Source of the DNA: CAVTWS01 sp963738445
Lineage (GTDB): Bacteria; Actinomycetota; Acidimicrobiia; Acidimicrobiales; SHLQ01
Assembly (NCBI GenBank): GCA_963738445.1
Contig: CAVTWS010000023.1
Span: 372,001 to 436,000, forward strand
DNA: 64,000 nucleotides
Direction: 5' to 3'
This document shows, one piece after another, positions 8,236 to 16,941 of the stretch (position 1 is its first letter; every line of letters begins with the position of its first letter). The translations under genes and the position numbers were made by a program. The notes beneath the pieces are model-generated. The model ran no database searches, was not told where the DNA came from, and worked only from the letters and a program-made list of their open reading frames with translations.

Positions 8236-9252
8236 GTGAGCGCCCCTGATCTCCTGAATCGACTCGACGCCGTGCTGGCCACCGCGACCGCGTCCGCGAC
8301 CGAGCAGGCCGATGCGGCCGCCCTCCACGAGCTCCGCCTCGAGCTCACCGGCAAGCGGTCCGATCTCGCCGCGGTGAAGGCCTCGCTCGGCGCTCTCGCC
8401 CCGGAGGATCGCAAGACGGTCGGCCGGCGGCTCAACGAGATCAGCGCCGCGGTCGAGTCAGCGTTGTCGGCTCGGCGCGCCGAGCTCGAACACGCCGGTC
8501 GCCGGTCCCAGCTCGACAACGAACGCCTCGACCTGACCGAGGTCGACACCTCCAGTGCCCGTCTCGGGCATCTGCACCTCGTCACCCAGACCTGGCAGCG
8601 GCTCGAAGACGTCTTCGTCGGCATGGGGTACAACGTCGCCGAAGGCCCCGAGATCGAAGACGAGTGGCACAACTTCGGCGCCCTCAACTTCCCGCCCGGC
8701 CATCCGGCTCGGGACATGTACGACACCTTGTACGTCGAGTACGGCGAACCGCAGAGCACGCTGCTGCGCACGCACACATCGCCGGTTCAGGTGCGGGTCA
8801 TGGAGACCGTCGCGCCGCCGATCTATTCGATCATGCCCGGCCGGGTCTTCCGCCGGGACACGGCGGACGCCACCCACATGCCGGTGTTCCACCAGATCGA
8901 GGGACTGGTGGTCGATCGCGGGATCACCTTCGGGGACCTCGCCGGCACCCTGGAGACGTTCACCAAGGCGTTCTTCGGGCGTGACTTCACGTCGAGGTTG
9001 CGGCCGTCGTACTTCCCGTTCACCGAGCCGTCGGCCGAGTTCGACATCCAGCGCCCCGACGGTTCGTGGCTCGAGCTCGGTGGGTGCGGGATGGTCCATC
9101 CGAACGTGTTGACCTCCGGTGGCATCGACCCCGAGGTGTGGTCGGGCTTCGCCTTCGGGTTCGGCATCGACCGCATGGCGAACACGTTCTTCGGCGTCGA
9201 CGATCTGCGCCAGCTGTTCGTCAACGACGTTCGGTTCCTGTCCCAGTTCTGA
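8236..9252 (+). CDS. pheS: Phenylalanyl-tRNA synthetase alpha subunit
   Basis: Class II aminoacyl-tRNA synthetase catalytic subunit, about 338 residues. The N-terminal coiled coil (residues 1-85) that contacts tRNA is followed by the catalytic core with LRTHTSPVQ, PGRVFRRDTADATHMP-type motif 2 and the C-terminal FGFGIDRMA motif 3. GTG 8236 was chosen because AGGGTGG lies just upstream; GTG 8215 is an in-frame alternative without an RBS. A TAGCCT -10 candidate is at 8168-8173. No T-box leader is seen. Followed by pheT. Confidence 0.96.
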   Translation: MSAPDLLNRLDAVLATATASATEQADAAALHELRLELTGKRSDLAAVKASLGALAPEDRKTVGRRLNEISAAVESALSARRAELEHAGRRSQLDNERLDLTEVDTSSARLGHLHLVTQTWQRLEDVFVGMGYNVAEGPEIEDEWHNFGALNFPPGHPARDMYDTLYVEYGEPQSTLLRTHTSPVQVRVMETVAPPIYSIMPGRVFRRDTADATHMPVFHQIEGLVVDRGITFGDLAGTLETFTKAFFGRDFTSRLRPSYFPFTEPSAEFDIQRPDGSWLELGGCGMVHPNVLTSGGIDPEVWSGFAFGFGIDRMANTFFGVDDLRQLFVNDVRFLSQF

Positions 9253-9334
9253 GCACGCGTCAAGGTGCTTTCGGTTTCGTGAAGGTCGTGTCGTGAAGGT
9301 CGTGTCGTGAGGGTCGAGTCATGAAGGTGTTGCT
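9252..9334 (+). repeat. 14-bp tandem repeat duplicating the pheT ribosome-binding/start region
   Basis: Units GTGAAGGTCGTGTC at 9279-9292 and 9293-9306 and a variant GTGAGGGTCGAGTC at 9307-9320 run into the pheT start ATGAAGGTGTTGCT (9321-9334), which is itself a diverged fourth unit. Each unit carries a purine-rich RBS-like core and a GTG/ATG. Because 14 is not a multiple of 3 the extra start codons are in other frames or stop quickly. Confidence 0.85.
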
Positions 9335-11735
9335 GTCCTGGTTGCGGGAGTTCGCGCCGATCGATGCCGACCCGGCGGCGGTGGCCGACACGTTGTCGGA
9401 TCTCGGCCTGGCGGTGGAGGACATGACCCGGATGGGTCACGGCCTCGATGGCATCGTCGTGGCGCGGGTGCTGGCCACCAAACCCCACCCCGCCGCGGAT
9501 CGGATCCAACTGGTCGACGTCGACCTCGGCGACGGCGAGGCGCTCCAGATCTGCTGTGGGGCGTTCAACATGACCGCGGGCGATCTCGTCCCGCTGGCCA
9601 CTCTGGGCACCGTCATGCCGGGTGGCCTGGAGATCGCCCGGCGCAAGCTCCGTGGGGAGTGGTCGAACGGCATGTTGTGCTCGTCGACCGAGCTCGAGCT
9701 CGGAGTGGACGCGGCCGGGATCATGATCCTCGATCCGACGCTGGCGCCGGGGACAGCGATCCGTGATGCGCTCGGCATCGAAGCCGACGTGTTGTACGAC
9801 CTCGAGGTCAACCCCAACCGCCCCGACGCCATGTCCGTGGCCGGCGTGGCGCGCGACCTGGCGGCGCGGCTGCGGCTTCCGTTCGCCATCCCCGAGCCCA
9901 CCCCGGTCGAGTCGGGCGCGGCGGCCGGCGACCGGGCCTCGGTGGAGATCGCCGCGCCGGACCTGTGCGGCCGCTTCGTGGCCCGGGTGCTCGACGGCAT
10001 CTCGGTGGGGGTCTCGCCGCTGCCCATCCAGAACCGGCTCCGGGCCCTCGGCATGCGGCCGATCAACAGCGTCGTCGACATCTCGAACTACGTGATGCTC
10101 GAGCTCGGCCAGCCCAACCACACCTACGATCTCGATCGGGTTTCGGGCCGGCGCCTCCGGGTGCGCATGGCCGACCACGGCGAGACCGTCGAAACGCTCG
10201 ACGGCGTCGTGCGCACGCTCACCGCGGCCGACGGGGTCATCGCTGACGGCGCCGACACCGCCATCGGCATCGCCGGGGTCATGGGTGGAGCCTCGACCGA
10301 GATCTCCGAACGGACGACATCGGTCCTGTTCGAGGCCGCGTGGTGGCACCCCATGACCGTCGCCGCTTCGTCGCGCCGGCTGGGACTGCGCAGCGAAGCG
10401 TCCGCCCGCTTCGAACGCGGGAGCGATCCCGGCATCTGCGAGCTCGCGGCGCGGCGGTTCGCCGAGCTGCTGGCCGAATCGGGCGCCACTCTGGCGCCCG
10501 GCGTGGTCGACGTCCGCGGCAAAGAGCCGGTGCGGCCCCGGGTCCGGCTCCGGTCGGAACGGACCAACGCCCTGCTCGGTACGGACCTGTCCGTCGACGA
10601 CATCTCCGGGCACCTCGTGGCGATCGGTTGCGACGTGGCTCCGGCGGGGGACGATCTCGACGTCGTCATCCCCTCCTACCGGCCCGACAGCACCACCGAG
10701 ATCGACCTCATCGAGGAGGTGGCCCGTCTCCACGGCTACTCGCGGATCGCCCGCACGGTGCCCCGCCCCGACCAGGTGGGCGCGCTGACGGCGCACCAGA
10801 TCGACCGGCGCGCCCTCCGCCAGGCCCTGGTGGGCCTGGGGCTCGACGAGGTGCTGCCGGTGCCGTTCCTGGCTCCGGGTGACCTGAGCCGCGCCGGGCT
10901 GTCCGACGAGTCAGGCGTGCGGGTCGCCAACCCGCTGGTGGCCGAGGAGTCCGTCATGCGCACCTCCCTCCGCCCGGGACTGCTCAAGACGTTGGCGTAC
11001 AACGGCTCCCACCGGGCCACCGGCATCTCGATCTTCGAGGTCGGTCACGTGTACGCCCATCCCGCGGTCGAACGGGTCGGGCAACGTCTGCCCGATGAAC
11101 GCGAGATGGTCGGGGCGGCGCTGGCGGGCGCCGAGGCGCCGGACGCGGTTCGGGTCTGGGCCGCCCTGGCCGACGCCCTGGGCGTGCCGGGGTGGGAGCT
11201 CGAGGCCGATGCCGGCCACCCGGGCTGGCACGCCACTCGTACCGCCGGCATCTCGGTCCCGAACGCGCCGGCCGATCTGGGGGAGACCTCTCCTGCCGGT
11301 GACGGCCGGGTCGTGGTGGGGGTGGTGGGTGAGCTCGACCCCGCCGTGCTGGCCGCCTATGACGTGAGCGAGCGGGTGGCGTTCCTGGAGGTCGATCTCG
11401 ACGTGCTCCTGGCGCTGCCCCACGGCGTGCGTAGCTACGTGCCGGTGTCCAAGTACCCGTCGAGCGACCTCGACCTGGCCTTCGACACCGCCGATGCCGT
11501 CCCGGCGGCCGCCGTGGAGCGACGCCTGCGGTCCGCGGCCGGCGACCTGCTGGCCGGGCTGCGGCTGTTCGACGTGTACCGCGGTGCCCAGGTGGCCGAC
11601 GGACGTCGCAGCCTCGCCTACAGCCTCCGCCTCCAGGCCCCGGACCGCACTCTCACCGACGACGAGGTCGCCCAGGTGCTGTCGGGGTGCGTGGCCGCGG
11701 TCGAAGGTGATCTGGACGCCCGGCTCCGGAGCTGA
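9321..11735 (+). CDS. pheT: Phenylalanyl-tRNA synthetase beta subunit
   Basis: An 804-residue subunit that binds tRNA and edits Tyr-tRNA(Phe). Domains in order: N-terminal B1/EMAP-like tRNA-binding domain (VVARVLATKPHPAADRI, residues 45-150), B3/B4 editing domain (about 205-385), B5 domain (400-475), pseudo-catalytic core (490-690) and C-terminal ferredoxin-fold anticodon-binding domain (SKYPSSDLDLAF, from about 710). ATG 9321 has GAGGG 7 nt upstream, inside the tandem repeat. Co-transcribed with pheS after 68 bp. Confidence 0.97.
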   Translation: MKVLLSWLREFAPIDADPAAVADTLSDLGLAVEDMTRMGHGLDGIVVARVLATKPHPAADRIQLVDVDLGDGEALQICCGAFNMTAGDLVPLATLGTVMPGGLEIARRKLRGEWSNGMLCSSTELELGVDAAGIMILDPTLAPGTAIRDALGIEADVLYDLEVNPNRPDAMSVAGVARDLAARLRLPFAIPEPTPVESGAAAGDRASVEIAAPDLCGRFVARVLDGISVGVSPLPIQNRLRALGMRPINSVVDISNYVMLELGQPNHTYDLDRVSGRRLRVRMADHGETVETLDGVVRTLTAADGVIADGADTAIGIAGVMGGASTEISERTTSVLFEAAWWHPMTVAASSRRLGLRSEASARFERGSDPGICELAARRFAELLAESGATLAPGVVDVRGKEPVRPRVRLRSERTNALLGTDLSVDDISGHLVAIGCDVAPAGDDLDVVIPSYRPDSTTEIDLIEEVARLHGYSRIARTVPRPDQVGALTAHQIDRRALRQALVGLGLDEVLPVPFLAPGDLSRAGLSDESGVRVANPLVAEESVMRTSLRPGLLKTLAYNGSHRATGISIFEVGHVYAHPAVERVGQRLPDEREMVGAALAGAEAPDAVRVWAALADALGVPGWELEADAGHPGWHATRTAGISVPNAPADLGETSPAGDGRVVVGVVGELDPAVLAAYDVSERVAFLEVDLDVLLALPHGVRSYVPVSKYPSSDLDLAFDTADAVPAAAVERRLRSAAGDLLAGLRLFDVYRGAQVADGRRSLAYSLRLQAPDRTLTDDEVAQVLSGCVAAVEGDLDARLRS

Positions 11736-11788
11736 AGCCGACGGCGATCGGCCGTGTGTCCGACCCGATCGTCGGTCCGGATCCGTGC

Positions 11789-12261
11789 TCAGTCGGCGTC
11801 GAAGACCGTGGCGATTCCCCGGAGGAGCCGTGCGCGATCCTCCGGTGCGGCGAGTTCCACCGGCGCCCTCAAGCTGAGCGCCTCGACGAGGACCACCGTC
11901 CGTCCGCTGAGTTGGAGGTCCGACGGGCCGGTTTACCGGCCGTGCACCAGGACCCGCCCGTCCGCCTCGACGACGAGCGAGAGATCGGGTTCGGTGGCGG
12001 TCACGGTGTAGCGCCCCACCCGGGCCGGTTCCTGTGACAGGGCGAAGGCCGGCGAACCCAGCAGTCCCACAGGGCGTGGTGGAGGACGGCCCCGATCGCC
12101 GCCGGGGAGGCGACGGGATCGAAGCGGGCCAGAACCTGTGACGGCGTGCCCTTCAGGCCGGCGGCCAGGGCGTACGTCGGGGTCGCCATCGAGCACGATG
12201 AGCGGATCGTCGCCATAGCGGGGGGTGAGTTCCACCCCCTCGCCTGGCCACGACCCGTCAC
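11789..12261 (-). pseudogene. Decayed mycothiol-dependent (maleylpyruvate isomerase-type) family gene
   Basis: Read on the minus strand, family-like stretches appear in alternating frames: first ELTPRYGDDPLIVLDGDP, then (shifted) TYALAAGLKGTPSQVLARFD and HHALWDCWV, then back in the first frame RYTVTATEPDLSLVVEADG, a TAA stop at 11935-11933, and beyond it an undamaged tail LVEALSLRAPVEL ... TVFDAD ending at 11789. This order resembles the TIGR03083/mycothiol maleylpyruvate isomerase family. Two frameshifts, one nonsense codon and a missing N-terminal third make a pseudogene likely; sequencing errors are the alternative. Family assignment is by memory of motifs. Confidence 0.5.
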
Positions 12262-12339
12262 CCGACGGGTCCCGATCGATCGACGTCGCCCGATCAGCTC
12301 GAGATGAAGGCGATCGGTCCCGGCCGCTACTGTCGCCCC

Positions 12340-13470
12340 ATGCTCTCAAAGTTCGACGACTATCCGATCCATCAGATCCCGGCGCCCATCGCGGTTCCGG
12401 CGACCGGTGACCGCAACGCGTACGACCGGTACTGGTTCAACGGGTACCAGGACGACGGTGAGTTCTATTTCGGCATCGGCTCGGCGCTCTATCCGAACCT
12501 CGGGATCATGGACTGCGGGCTGAGCATCGTGCGCAACGGTGAGCAGCACTCGTTCCACGCGTCCCGCCGGGCACCCCAGGAGCCCACCGATGTCACCATC
12601 GGTCCGTTCACGATCGACATCGTCGAGCCCATGAAGGTCCTGCGCGTCACCGTCGACGACAACGAGACCGGGATCTCGGCGGACCTGACGTTCCGGGCCC
12701 GCACGGCCCCGGTGGAGGAGGGTCGCCAGACCACGCACCGCGGCGCGTCCCTCCTCATGGACGTCACCCGGTTCGCCCAGTTCGGTCGGTGGGAAGGCCA
12801 CATCACCTACGCCGGTCAGCGGGTGGAGATCGATCCGTCGCGGGTCTTCGGTACCAAGGACCGGAGCTGGGGCGTGCGTCCCGTCGGCCTGCCCGATGTG
12901 GGCGTGGCGCCGGCCGCCGCCGGGATGGGGGCGCAGGCGTTCTTCCTGTGGGCGCCGATCCACTGGGACGATCGCTGCACCCACTACGGGGTGTTCGAGC
13001 GGCCCAGCGGTCAGATGTGGCACTGGGACGGCGCGCTCGTTCCCGTGTACGACGACGGCGACGTCCCGACCGGGGCCGACTCTCGCATCGAGCTGCTCGG
13101 TGGGGTCGAGCACGAGATCTCCTACATCCCCGGCACCCGCCGGGCCGGCCACGCCACGATCGCCCTGATCCGCACGACGGGTGAGCGGGAGGAGATCGAG
13201 CTCGAACCGCTCATCTGCTTCCGGATGAAGGGCATCGGGTACAGCCATCCGGAGTGGGGTCACGGCATGTGGAAGGGTGAGCTGGCGGTGGGGAGCAGCT
13301 TCTGGAGGTCCGACGAGCTCGATCCCATGGGCCGCGAGAACCAGCACCTCCAGCAGGTGGTGCGGGCGACGAGCAGCAACGGCCAGACCGGCATCGGCGT
13401 GTTGGAGCAGATCTGCTTCGGGCCCCACGCCCGGTACGGCTTCAAGGAACTGCTCGACCCCGCCTCGTAG
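12340..13470 (+). CDS. Uncharacterised protein, CrtC/AttH lipocalin-like family
   Basis: 376 residues, no signal peptide. Repeated beta-strand pattern with conserved RSWGVRP, FFLWAPIHWDD and YGVFERPSGQMWHWDG; the motif TKDRSWGVR also occurs (TRDHSWGVR) in the convergent neighbour. It looks like the actinobacterial families now called DUF7064/DUF7065, related to hydroxyneurosporene synthase-like lipocalin folds; lipid or steroid substrates have been suggested by context, not shown here. ATG 12340 was preferred: a -10 box TACTGT (12328-12333) ends 6 nt before it, so the mRNA may be leaderless. Confidence 0.6.
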   Translation: MLSKFDDYPIHQIPAPIAVPATGDRNAYDRYWFNGYQDDGEFYFGIGSALYPNLGIMDCGLSIVRNGEQHSFHASRRAPQEPTDVTIGPFTIDIVEPMKVLRVTVDDNETGISADLTFRARTAPVEEGRQTTHRGASLLMDVTRFAQFGRWEGHITYAGQRVEIDPSRVFGTKDRSWGVRPVGLPDVGVAPAAAGMGAQAFFLWAPIHWDDRCTHYGVFERPSGQMWHWDGALVPVYDDGDVPTGADSRIELLGGVEHEISYIPGTRRAGHATIALIRTTGEREEIELEPLICFRMKGIGYSHPEWGHGMWKGELAVGSSFWRSDELDPMGRENQHLQQVVRATSSNGQTGIGVLEQICFGPHARYGFKELLDPAS

Positions 13471-13510
13471 CTCACGTGGACGCCTCATCGGCCCCGTGAA
13501 GCCCCCTGGG

Positions 13511-13560
13511 TCACATGAACCCCCAAAGTCACATGAACCCCCAAAGTCACATGAACGAGG
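13511..13560. repeat. 18-bp tandem repeat between convergent genes
   Basis: Two perfect copies of an 18-bp unit (13511-13528, 13529-13546) plus the first 10 bp of a third. The third lies at the end of the minus-strand gene, so the final Met codon and TGA stop of that gene are repeated downstream, in the same frame because 18 is a multiple of 3. Confidence 0.85.
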
Positions 13561-14704
13561 TGTCGGCGGTCAGGCCGAGGTCGGGGTGGGCGCCGGTGAT
13601 GATCGGTTGGCAGTTGCCGAAGCCGACCCCGTCCCCGGTGGGGTCGGTCACCCGTACGGCGGTGTCGCGGATCTGGTGCAGACGTCGAGCGGTGGACGGG
13701 TCGCGGCAGTCCGCGATGCGCTCGCCGTCGACGTGGAGCGGTCCCCGCCAGTCGCCGTGATGGTGGCCGTCGAGGCCGAAGTACAGGCCGGCACCGAGCT
13801 GCACCCCGGTGTCGCTCATGACCTCGATCCCGAAGGTGCGGGTCGAGCCATCGGCCATGATCGCGTGGAGGTGCCCGCCTTCGAGACGCCGGTTCTCGGC
13901 GTGATATCGAAGGTCGGGCACCAGGTCGACGAACGGCTCGACCCGGCCGTCAGCGTGTTCGATGCCACCCATCACCCGCTTCTGGAGAAACCCGGGTGCG
14001 TTCACGATCTGGAAGTGGAAGAACACGGCGTAGCGGCTGCCGTCGGCCCGCTGCATGACGACCGGTGACCAGATCATGTTGAAGGTGGCGCCGGCGAGCG
14101 CGTCGCTCGACTCGATGTCGGTCAGGGGTTGTCCGACGTCGTAACGCACCCCCCACGAATGGTCGCGGGTCGACACCCAGTCGTCGGTGTCGAACGTCGT
14201 GCGGTGGCCGTCGATCTCGAGCCAGCCGTGGGCGAGGCCGCTCTGGTGGTAGCGCACGAGGTCGGTGGAGACCCGGTAGCCGCTGCGGTTGAAGCTGCGC
14301 TCCTCGAGTTGGGGCGGCACCACGGCTTCGAACGTCCAGTCGAACGAGATGGGCTGGCACTCGTTGGGTTCGAGCCGGAACCGCACTGCTCGGAGCGGCT
14401 CCAGCACCTCGTAGGAGATCGGACCGGTGACGGTCGCATCGGGGTCGGGCTCGAGTCGGCGACTCGCTCGGACGGTGATCTGCTCGGCTCCCCTCGACAC
14501 CGCCGCGTAGGCATCCATGACGTTGCGGTTGGTGTACTTGCCGAGACCGAAACCGAGCTGGACGCTGCCGTCGACGCTCAGCGCCATGGCACACACCTTC
14601 TCGGTCCACGAGTGGTCGCTCGAGGAGACGACGGCGAAGGTGTCGGTCGTCTGGTGGCAGAACAGCTCGTCGGCCGGGAGCAGCGGTCCGATGGAGTTCG
14701 TCAT
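13547..14704 (-). CDS. Uncharacterised protein, paralogue-like partner of the convergent gene
   Basis: 385 residues, cytosolic. Shares an overall plan with the convergent gene: N-terminal domain, central STRDHSWGVRYDVG, FNMIWSPVV, YAVFFHFQ and a C-terminal beta-rich half. Same DUF7064/7065-like lipocalin relatives; function unknown. The ATG at 14704 has GGAGG 4 nt upstream; an in-frame ATG at 14734 is a weaker alternative. The last codons FM-stop are copied in the tandem repeat downstream. Confidence 0.6.
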   Translation of the reverse strand: MTNSIGPLLPADELFCHQTTDTFAVVSSSDHSWTEKVCAMALSVDGSVQLGFGLGKYTNRNVMDAYAAVSRGAEQITVRASRRLEPDPDATVTGPISYEVLEPLRAVRFRLEPNECQPISFDWTFEAVVPPQLEERSFNRSGYRVSTDLVRYHQSGLAHGWLEIDGHRTTFDTDDWVSTRDHSWGVRYDVGQPLTDIESSDALAGATFNMIWSPVVMQRADGSRYAVFFHFQIVNAPGFLQKRVMGGIEHADGRVEPFVDLVPDLRYHAENRRLEGGHLHAIMADGSTRTFGIEVMSDTGVQLGAGLYFGLDGHHHGDWRGPLHVDGERIADCRDPSTARRLHQIRDTAVRVTDPTGDGVGFGNCQPIITGAHPDLGLTADTSFM

Positions 14705-14799
14705 GGGGCCTCCGTAGGGGCTCGTCGAGGACATACCGACCCGCGGTGGCGAGGTCCGGTCCGGGGGCCGGATGGTACACACCGGTACGCTCCGGTCCC

Positions 14800-15783
14800 A
14801 TGAGGATGTGGCGTCTGCACGAGGTCGGCGAACCGATCGACAAGCTGGTGATGGACGACGTGCCCGAACCGTCGGCGGGGCCGGGCGAGCTCCTGGTCGC
14901 CACCGAGGCGGCCGGCATCTCGTTTCCCGAGGTGCTGATGTGCCGGGGCACCTATCAGGTGCGCACACCGATCCCGTTCCAACCGGGCCGAGAGACGGCG
15001 GGTCGGGTGCTCGCGGTGGGGGAGGGCGTGACCTCGCACCAGCACGGCGACCGGGTCCTGTGGATCGGAGGCGGCCTCGCCGAACGTCACGTCGTGGCCG
15101 CGTCGGCCGTGTGGTCGATCCCGGATCAGGTGTCATCGCCGAAGGCGGCCGCGATCCCGGTCAACTACGGCACGACCTACTACGCGCTCCACGATCGCGG
15201 TCACCTGGTTGCGGGGCAGACCCTGCTGGTCACGGGCGCCGCCGGGGGCACGGGTTCGTCGGCCATCCAGCTCGGTCGGGCGGCGGGCGCCCGCGTGATC
15301 GCAGTCGCCGGCGGGCCGGACAAGGCCGCCCGCTGTCGCGACCTCGGCGCCGATGTCGTCATCGATCATCAGGAGACACCGGAGTGGGTCGATCTGGTGA
15401 AAGACGCCACCGGCGGGACGGGCGTGGAGCTGGCGTACGACCCCGTCGGGGGCGACACCTTCCATCAGGTTCGGCGCTGCATGGCCTGGGGTGGACGCCT
15501 GTTGGTCGTGGGTTTCGTGGCCGGGATCCCCGATATCCCGGCCAACCACGTGCTGCTCAAGAGTTATGACGTCGTCGGGGTGCACTGGGGTGCCTCACTC
15601 GGTCGGGATCCGGGTGCGCTCGGCCGGACGATGACCACGTTGCTCGATCTGGCCGGCTCGGGCGTGGTCGACCCGCTCGTGTACCCGCCGTATCCGTTCG
15701 AACAGGGCGCCCGGGCGCTCCAGGATCTGGCCGACCGCAAGCCGTACGGAAAACCGGTGGTGCTCGGCACCGGCGACACCTGA
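14800..15783 (+). CDS. NADPH:quinone oxidoreductase-family dehydrogenase
   Basis: Zinc-independent medium-chain reductase of 327 residues. The GroES-like N-domain has the family's GISFPEVLMCRG and the Rossmann domain carries TGAAGGTGSSAIQL, a variant of the AxxGxxG nucleotide loop. Related to quinone oxidoreductase and crotonyl/enoyl reductases; the physiological substrate is unknown. ATG 14800 follows TACGCT (14786-14791) by 8 nt with no RBS, so it may be leaderless. Divergent from the lipocalin-like gene. Confidence 0.8.
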   Translation: MRMWRLHEVGEPIDKLVMDDVPEPSAGPGELLVATEAAGISFPEVLMCRGTYQVRTPIPFQPGRETAGRVLAVGEGVTSHQHGDRVLWIGGGLAERHVVAASAVWSIPDQVSSPKAAAIPVNYGTTYYALHDRGHLVAGQTLLVTGAAGGTGSSAIQLGRAAGARVIAVAGGPDKAARCRDLGADVVIDHQETPEWVDLVKDATGGTGVELAYDPVGGDTFHQVRRCMAWGGRLLVVGFVAGIPDIPANHVLLKSYDVVGVHWGASLGRDPGALGRTMTTLLDLAGSGVVDPLVYPPYPFEQGARALQDLADRKPYGKPVVLGTGDT

Positions 15784-15805
15784 TCGTCGGCGCCACCGGA
15801 ATCCT

Positions 15806-15847
15806 CACCTGACCGCATGATCATGCGTTCAGGTGTATAGTGATGCG
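15806..15847 (+). promoter_or_regulatory. Probable ArgR operator and leaderless promoter of the arginine operon
   Basis: A 30-bp palindrome at 15806-15835, CACCTGA (left arm), CGCATGATCATGCG (core, 15814-15827), TCAGGTG (right arm), has a single mismatched pair (15813/15828). The core resembles actinobacterial ARG boxes. It ends at the base before a -10 box TATAGT (15836-15841), and the next start codon, GTG 15848, lies 6 nt further. Binding would occlude RNA polymerase. ArgR is encoded five genes downstream. Confidence 0.72.
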
Positions 15848-16909
15848 GTGACCAGTGTACCCCCAGGCCCATCCACGGCGCGGGTCGGGATCATCGGCGC
15901 GTCCGGCTACACCGGCGCGGAGCTCCTCCGCCTGATCGCCGGCCATCCGCACCTCGACCTGGCGTTCGCCACCGGCGATTCGATGGCGGGCACCGCCGTC
16001 GCCGATCTCTACCCGAGCCTGGCCGCCGCCTACCCGGACCTCGTGTTCGGCTCCGCCGCCGCCATCGATCCGTCCACCGTCGATCTGGTCTTCCTCGGCC
16101 TGCCGCACGGCGCCAGCCAGGGCATCGTCCCCGATCTGATCGACGCGTGCGCGCACATCGTCGACCTGGCCGCCGACTTCCGGCTCCACGACGCCTCGCT
16201 GTACCCGACCTGGTACGGCGAGGACCACCACCGTCCCGACCTGCTCGATCGTTTCGCGTTCGGCCTTCCCGAGCTCTTCCGCACGGACCTCGAGGGCGCC
16301 GCCCTGGTCGCCGCGCCCGGTTGCTTCGTGACCACGTCGGCGCTCACCCTCGCCCCTCTCGTCGACGCGGGGCTCGTCGACGCGACCGGCATCGTGGTCG
16401 ACGCCGCCAGCGGGGTCTCCGGCGCCGGGCGACCGCCGAAACCGACCACCACCTTCTGCGCCGTCGACGAGGACTTCACCGCATACGGGCTGCTCACGCA
16501 TCGCCACACGCCCGAGATCGAGCAGGCCATCAGCGAGTACGCCGGGCGCGCGACCCAGGTGCTGTTCACGCCCCACCTCGCCCCCATGAACCGGGGCATC
16601 CTGGCCACGTGTTACGCCCGGCCGACCGGGGCGACCTCGACCGCCGAGGTGATCGACTGCCTCCACCAGGCCTATGCCGGCGAGCCGTTCGTCGTCGTGT
16701 CGGAGCGGAGCCCGTCGACCAAGGCCACGCTCGGTTCCAACAGCGTCCACCTGACCGGCCGCTACGACGAACGCACCGGTTGGGTGATGGCCATCGGCGC
16801 CCTCGACAACCTCGTCAAGGGCGCCTCGGGCCAGGCGGTCCAGTGCGCCAACCTGGCCCTGGGCCTGCCCGAGACCGCTGGCCTCAGCGCCGTCGGGCTG
16901 TACCCCTGA
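15848..16909 (+). CDS. argC: N-acetyl-gamma-glutamyl-phosphate reductase
   Basis: Third step of arginine synthesis: NADPH-dependent reduction of N-acetylglutamyl phosphate. 353 residues with the N-terminal Rossmann motif GIIGASGYTGAELLRL, FLGLPHG, and the active-site Cys in APGCFVT. GTG 15848 was chosen because the -10 box ends 6 nt upstream, which makes the predicted transcript begin at this codon; an in-frame GTG at 15833 would lie upstream of that start site. First gene of argCJBDFR. Confidence 0.95.
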   Translation: MTSVPPGPSTARVGIIGASGYTGAELLRLIAGHPHLDLAFATGDSMAGTAVADLYPSLAAAYPDLVFGSAAAIDPSTVDLVFLGLPHGASQGIVPDLIDACAHIVDLAADFRLHDASLYPTWYGEDHHRPDLLDRFAFGLPELFRTDLEGAALVAAPGCFVTTSALTLAPLVDAGLVDATGIVVDAASGVSGAGRPPKPTTTFCAVDEDFTAYGLLTHRHTPEIEQAISEYAGRATQVLFTPHLAPMNRGILATCYARPTGATSTAEVIDCLHQAYAGEPFVVVSERSPSTKATLGSNSVHLTGRYDERTGWVMAIGALDNLVKGASGQAVQCANLALGLPETAGLSAVGLYP

Positions 16910-16941
16910 ATCGTCACCACCCGTAGGAGAGATCGATCACC

